Shown here: one piece after another, positions 6,723 through 9,566 of the stretch
How the letters are laid out: each line of letters opens with the position of its first letter
Numbering within the stretch: the stretch's first letter is position 1
Assembly (NCBI GenBank): GCA_018241985.1
Contig: JAFECV010000051.1
Location: forward strand, 1-9,566
DNA from: Pseudomonadota bacterium
Lineage (GTDB): Bacteria > Pseudomonadota > Gammaproteobacteria > Burkholderiales > Burkholderiaceae_C
DNA: 9,566 nucleotides
Direction: 5' to 3'
Made by a program: the position numbers and the translations under genes
Notes under the pieces: model-generated
Told to the model about the DNA's origin: nothing
Databases searched by the model: none
Seen by the model: the letters and a program-made list of their open reading frames with translations, nothing else

Positions 6723-8747
6723 TCACTGCGACACCACCAGCAGCGTCGCGACCAGCGTCACGAAGCTGTACAGCAGGTAGACGGAAATGCGGCCCTGCTG
6801 CATCTTTCCGAACAGGCGCGCGAGGGCCTGGGTGAGCTGGATGATCGGAACGTAGAGCCAGTACCAGAAATGGTCCTCGATCGTGACGCGGTAGCGCGGC
6901 TGCGCGTCGAACGGGGTCGGCAGCTCGCGCCGCATCCGGAAGAACGGCTCGAAGATCTGGCGGATCGGCTGGCCGAAGCCCTCGGCCGTGTCCTGCATGC
7001 GCGCGGTCACCCACGGATAGCCGCAGGCCCAGGGCAGGCCGCGGCGCATCCGCCCGTGGTAGAACGCGCGCACCAGCAGGTACGCGAGCGCAAAGCTCGC
7101 CAGGATGCCGAGCAGAAAGATCATCGGGCCATAGCTCGCCTGCTGCAGGCTGTTCGGCGCCAGCAGCCACCCGCCGCCCGCAACCCGGGCGCCCAGGCCC
7201 GAGTGGACGAGCTGCTGTGTGACCGGATCGATCCACTGGATGAACTGGGTCGGCAGCAGGCCGAGCCCGATGCAGCCGAGCACCAGCCACACCATGCCGG
7301 CGCGCTCCCAGCCGCCGGCATCGTGGGCGTGCGCGAGCTTGTCCTCGCGCGGCTGGCCGAGGAAGATCACGCCGAAGAACTTGACCATCGTGTAGCCGGC
7401 CAGCGCCGCCACCAGCGCGATCAGCGCGGCGACCACCGGGATCAGCATGGTCAGCAGCGGCACCGGCAGCCCGGTCGTGAACAGGAAGCTCTGCAGCAGC
7501 AGCCATTCCGACACGAAACCGCCGAGCGGCGGCAGGCCGGCGCTGGCCAGCACGCCCAGCAGCATCAGCCAGCCCACCCAGGGCATGGTCCGGATCAGGC
7601 CGCCCAGCTTGCCCAGGCTTCGCTCCGACGTGGCGTGCAGCACGCTGCCGGTGCCGAGGAACAGCAGGCTCTTGAAGCAGGCGTGGCTGGCAACGTGGTA
7701 GAGCGTCGCCGTCAGGGCCAGCGCGGCCAGGGGCTTCATGCCGTAGCCCGAGAAGATCAGCGTCAGGCCCATGCCGGCGAACAGCAGCCCCATGTTCTCG
7801 ATCGACGAATAGGCCAGCAGCCGCTTCATGTCGGTCTGCACGGCGGCAAACACCACGCCGACCATCGCGGTGACCAGGCCGACGGCCAGCAGCACCCCGC
7901 CCCACCACCACAGCTGCAGGTGCAGCAGATCCAGAGACACGCGCAGCAGGCCGTAGATGGCGGTGTTGAGCATGACGCCGCTCATCATCGCCGACACCGG
8001 CGACGGCGCGGCCGGGTGCGCCTCGGGCAGCCAGACGTGCAGCGGCAGGATGCCGGCCTTGGCGCCGAAGCCGAACAGCGCCAGCAGGAAACCGACCGAT
8101 GCCCAGAACGGCGTCAGCGCCTGCGCCCGCATGTTGCCGAACGTGTAGTCGCCGGTATTGGCCTGCAGCACGGCGAAGCACAGCAGCACCGCGATCGCGC
8201 CGATGTGCGCCATCACGATGTAGAGGTAGCCGGCGCTGCGCACCTCGGCAATGCGGTGGTTCGCCGTCACCAGGAAGAACGACGACAGCGCCATCGTCTC
8301 CCACATCACCATGAACGAATAGGCGTCGTCGGCCAGCACGACCCCGGCCATGCTGGCCAGGAACACGTGGTACTCCAGGCACAGCAGGCCCGGCGGCGTG
8401 CCCTCGCCCCTGCGGAAGTAGCCCGCCGCGAAGACGGAAATACCGGCCCCGGCGGCGCCGATGACCATCAGGAAATAGGCGGCGAGGCTGTCCAGCCGCA
8501 GATGGAACGGCAGCGCCGGCAGGCCGATGGGGAGCACCGCCACCTCGGGCGTGCCGGACAGCGCGCTCACCGCAAGGCCGAACAGCGCGAGCCCGAGCAG
8601 TCCGCCGACCGGAAAGAGCACCTGGGCCACCAGGGCGAATCGACGCAGCGCGAAAACCCCGGCGACGCCCACGAGCAGCCAGGCCAGCAGCACCACGAGC
8701 ATCCAGTCGAGGCAAAGCCATTGCGGCACGGGGACCAGACCGCTCAC
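6723..8747 (-). CDS. hyfB: Antiporter-like membrane subunit (HyfB/HycC-like), 674 aa, GTG start
   Basis: This large proton_antipo_M family membrane protein has about 16 hydrophobic segments, and its length is nearly that of E. coli HyfB (672 aa from memory). Ion-path residues are in place: E150 (MWETMALSSFF), K230 in FGAKAGILPLHVWLPEAH, K308 before LLAYSSIENMG, H351/H355/K359 (LYHVASHACFKSLLFLG), E414 (PPLGGFVSEW) and K456 (YTMVKFFGV). The C-terminal hydrophilic stretch with WACGYPW (573-579), RMQDTAEGFGQPI and DHFWYWLYVPI, ending in one last membrane helix, is characteristic of HyfB/HycC and separates it from NuoL. The reading starts at GTG, 12 bases after the stop of the RHH gene, with only a poor ribosome site, so coupling to that gene is likely. 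It is the first structural gene of the operon. Confidence 0.93.
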   Translation of the reverse strand: MSGLVPVPQWLCLDWMLVVLLAWLLVGVAGVFALRRFALVAQVLFPVGGLLGLALFGLAVSALSGTPEVAVLPIGLPALPFHLRLDSLAAYFLMVIGAAGAGISVFAAGYFRRGEGTPPGLLCLEYHVFLASMAGVVLADDAYSFMVMWETMALSSFFLVTANHRIAEVRSAGYLYIVMAHIGAIAVLLCFAVLQANTGDYTFGNMRAQALTPFWASVGFLLALFGFGAKAGILPLHVWLPEAHPAAPSPVSAMMSGVMLNTAIYGLLRVSLDLLHLQLWWWGGVLLAVGLVTAMVGVVFAAVQTDMKRLLAYSSIENMGLLFAGMGLTLIFSGYGMKPLAALALTATLYHVASHACFKSLLFLGTGSVLHATSERSLGKLGGLIRTMPWVGWLMLLGVLASAGLPPLGGFVSEWLLLQSFLFTTGLPVPLLTMLIPVVAALIALVAALAGYTMVKFFGVIFLGQPREDKLAHAHDAGGWERAGMVWLVLGCIGLGLLPTQFIQWIDPVTQQLVHSGLGARVAGGGWLLAPNSLQQASYGPMIFLLGILASFALAYLLVRAFYHGRMRRGLPWACGYPWVTARMQDTAEGFGQPIRQIFEPFFRMRRELPTPFDAQPRYRVTIEDHFWYWLYVPIIQLTQALARLFGKMQQGRISVYLLYSFVTLVATLLVVSQ

Positions 8748-8759
8748 CGCTCAGCTCGC

Positions 8760-9047
8760 TCAGCCATTCGCGCGCTTCGTACGCCCTGCGCGCCGCTTGG
8801 CGGGCGCCGGAGCGCCGTCCTTCGCAGGCGGCTTCGCCTCGGGCGCAGCGGCCTCGCCGGCAGGCGCGGATGGGTTCGCGATCAGCCCGCTGGCCACGTA
8901 CTGGACGCCATGCTGGGCCAGGTACTCGCGGATGAGCTGCCGCACCACCTGCGACGGCGTCAGGTCCTGCTGCGCGCACAGGCGCTCGAACGCCGCCTTC
9001 TTGTTCGGATCGATGAGCAGCGTCAGCCGCGCCGTCTTGAGCTCCAT
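8760..9047 (-). CDS. Ribbon-helix-helix (CopG/Arc-type) DNA-binding protein, 95 aa
   Basis: The N-terminal 47 residues have the RHH fold pattern: a short strand KTARLTLLID (4-13) with alternating polar residues (T5, R7, T9) that would enter the major groove, helix A (PNKKAAFERLCAQQ, 14-27) and helix B (TPSQVVRQLIREYLAQHG, 30-47). Such proteins bind palindromic or repeated operators as dimers or tetramers. The rest (about 58-95) is a low-complexity Ala/Pro/Lys/Arg tail ending KRRAGRTKRANG, probably disordered and able to contact DNA non-specifically. The ATG is preceded by GAGGG. It lies between a perfect inverted repeat in the upstream region and the hyfB-like gene 12 bases downstream, so I infer an autoregulator of the operon. 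There is no partner toxin gene, so an antitoxin role is less likely. The fold is confident; the role is inference. Confidence 0.82.
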   Translation of the reverse strand: MELKTARLTLLIDPNKKAAFERLCAQQDLTPSQVVRQLIREYLAQHGVQYVASGLIANPSAPAGEAAAPEAKPPAKDGAPAPAKRRAGRTKRANG

Positions 9048-9058
9048 GCACCCTCGTT

Positions 9059-9077
9059 ATGGTAATGATATTACCAT
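9059..9077. promoter_or_regulatory. Perfect 8-3-8 inverted repeat, candidate operator
   Basis: ATGGTAAT-GAT-ATTACCAT is a perfect palindrome with 8-base arms and a 3-base spacer, AT-rich in a GC-rich setting. It lies 12 bases upstream of the RHH start codon and 9 bases downstream of a TATAAT box on the minus strand, so it would cover about +3 to +21 of that transcript. A dimeric repressor bound here would block initiation. The encoded RHH protein is the obvious candidate ligand; a Fur/Zur-type or GntR-type regulator cannot be excluded from sequence alone. Confidence 0.7.
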
Positions 9078-9086
9078 GCCAGGCAC

Positions 9087-9092
9087 ATTATA
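9087..9092 (-). promoter_or_regulatory. Perfect -10 box (TATAAT) for the RHH-hyf-like operon
   Basis: On the minus strand the hexamer is an exact sigma-70 -10 consensus, which would start transcription near 9080, about 33 bases upstream of the RHH ATG. No good TTGACA-like box is found at 15-19 bases upstream (the candidates there read like CAGGCG or TCAGGC), so the promoter may need an activator or be weak. No other promoter for the six structural genes is apparent. Confidence 0.6.
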
Positions 9093-9133
9093 GATGAATG
9101 GCAGCCCAGCGCCTGACCGGAACGCGCCCCCGG

Positions 9134-9139
9134 TAAAAT
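9134..9139 (+). promoter_or_regulatory. Candidate -10 box (TAAAAT) for the DUF3460-scpA genes
   Basis: TAAAAT within CGGTAAAATC is a -10 form I know to be common upstream of genes in Burkholderiales. A partial -35 (CTGACC, 9113-9118) lies 15 bases upstream, slightly short of the ideal 17. The transcript would start near 9146, leaving a leader of only about 13 bases, just long enough for the ribosome site. Confidence 0.5.
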
Positions 9140-9145
9140 CGACGC

Positions 9146-9151
9146 AAGAGG
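9146..9151 (+). promoter_or_regulatory. Ribosome binding site of the DUF3460 gene
   Basis: AAGAGG sits seven bases before the ATG at 9159. It fixes that start and rules out the ATG at 9094, which is in another frame and lacks such a site. Confidence 0.7.
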
Positions 9152-9158
9152 CCCTCGC

Positions 9159-9410
9159 ATGCACATCTTCCGCTACCCCGACTACGAATCCGACACCACC
9201 CGGTTCATCGACCAGCTCAGGACCGAGCGGCCGAACCTGGAAGCCGGGCAGCGCTTCGGCCGCGCGCTGCTGTGGGACAAGAACGTGGACCGCGCGGCCT
9301 GGGTCGGCTACCGCAAAGCGCGGGTACCGCAGAAGCCCTACGTGTACTACGACAACGTCAGGAACGCGCCGGACGGCGACGAGCCGCAGCCGGCCGGCGA
9401 CAAGGCCTGA
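9159..9410 (+). CDS. DUF3460 family protein, 83 aa
   Basis: This small soluble protein of unknown function shows the family pattern I recognise from Burkholderiales: the start MHIFRYPDYESDTTRFIDQL, RPNLEAGQRFGRALLWDK (29-46) and RVPQKPYVYY (55-64). Typical members are about 60-65 residues (from memory). This one has an extra polar tail (NAPDGDEPQPAGDKA, 69-83), probably disordered. There is no signal peptide or membrane segment. Its TGA overlaps the ATG of scpA by one base (TGATG), so the two are translationally coupled, and the pairing with scpA suggests a housekeeping role near chromosome segregation, though none is established. It is transcribed divergently from the RHH gene and shares the 111-base control region with it. 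Confidence 0.88.
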   Translation: MHIFRYPDYESDTTRFIDQLRTERPNLEAGQRFGRALLWDKNVDRAAWVGYRKARVPQKPYVYYDNVRNAPDGDEPQPAGDKA

Positions 9411-9566
9411 TGCACACGCTGTCCGAGGCCGAGGCCCTGCAGGCGTCGGCCGATGATTCGGCCGCGATGCCGCAGGTGGTGGACCAGGTCGCGCTCGCGC
9501 GGCTCTATGGCGAGCCGCTGTTCGCGCTGCCGCAGGACCTGTACATCCCGCCGGACGCGCTCGAAG
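9410..9566 (+). CDS. scpA: Segregation and condensation protein A, N-terminal 52 residues (3' end outside window)
   Basis: ScpA is the kleisin subunit that joins SMC and ScpB in the bacterial condensin-like complex. Only the N-terminus is present: after about 23 variable residues comes VDQVALARLYGEPLFALPQD and then LYIPPDALE, the lead-in that beta-proteobacterial ScpA proteins carry before the conserved EGPLDLLL region. The start ATG shares its A with the stop of the DUF3460 gene. The frame stays open to the window edge. Identification rests on a short but distinctive segment. Confidence 0.83.
   Translation, partial: MHTLSEAEALQASADDSAAMPQVVDQVALARLYGEPLFALPQDLYIPPDALE

Noticed and set aside
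6510..9065. An 851-residue open frame on the plus strand opposite the hyfB- and hyfC-like genes
   Set aside because: It is antisense to well-supported membrane protein genes. Its translation is a low-complexity His/Gln/Arg/Ala-rich sequence without domain signatures, as expected from the complement of GC-rich codons.
9048..9158. A sigma-54 promoter or FNR box in the divergent control region
   Set aside because: I looked for GG-N10-GC spacing and a TTGAT-N4-ATCAA pattern on both strands and found neither.
9094..9456. A 120-residue plus-strand frame starting upstream of the DUF3460 gene
   Set aside because: It overlaps DUF3460 in another frame, gives a Thr/Ser/Pro/Arg-rich shadow translation, and its ATG lacks a ribosome site.
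1..9566. tRNA or rRNA genes, CRISPR arrays, insertion sequences, attachment sites
   Set aside because: No repeat arrays, transposase motifs, terminal inverted repeats or tRNA-like sequences were seen; the window is almost wholly accounted for by coding sequence.

Overview
The window is GC-rich, tightly packed bacterial DNA that fits a betaproteobacterium, most likely Burkholderiales. The evidence is the high G/C at third codon positions, a DUF3460-family gene directly coupled to scpA (an arrangement I know from that group), and a Burkholderiales-like methionyl-tRNA synthetase. The species cannot be read from the sequence.

Layout: (1) 1-1542, plus strand: the C-terminal three quarters of metG, whose 5' end lies outside the window. 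(2) 1539-8747, minus strand: a six-gene operon, transcribed right to left, for a membrane complex of the complex I / group 4 membrane-bound hydrogenase superfamily. In transcription order it holds hyfB-, hyfC-, hyfE-, hyfF-, hyfG- and hyfI-like genes. Junctions between these six range from a 1-base overlap to 7-base gaps. (3) 8760-9047, minus strand: a small ribbon-helix-helix (RHH) DNA-binding protein, 12 bases upstream of hyfB and so probably the first gene of the operon. (4) 9048-9158: a 111-base divergent control region with a perfect 8-3-8 inverted repeat, a perfect TATAAT -10 box facing the operon and a TAAAAT -10 box facing right. (5) 9159-9566, plus strand: a DUF3460-family gene and the first 52 codons of scpA. 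No gap between genes exceeds 300 bases.

The central result is that the large subunit is not a [NiFe] hydrogenase. The N-terminal motif that reads RVCGIC in true group 4 hydrogenases is RVSGDT here, and the C-terminal DPCxxC is DPSWQN, so all four metal-binding cysteines are missing. The small subunit keeps the four cysteines expected for the proximal [4Fe-4S] cluster, and both antiporter-like subunits keep the charged residues used for proton or ion movement. No ferredoxin-like subunit (HyfH/HyfA), third antiporter-like subunit (HyfD), formate dehydrogenase or hydrogenase maturation gene is present in the window. This matches the class called Ehr (energy-converting hydrogenase-related) complexes. 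That class has been described, but its substrate, electron donor and physiological job are, to my knowledge, unresolved. The locus is best seen as an Ehr-type, probably ion-translocating redox complex under possible control of its own RHH protein, set between the housekeeping genes metG and DUF3460-scpA.
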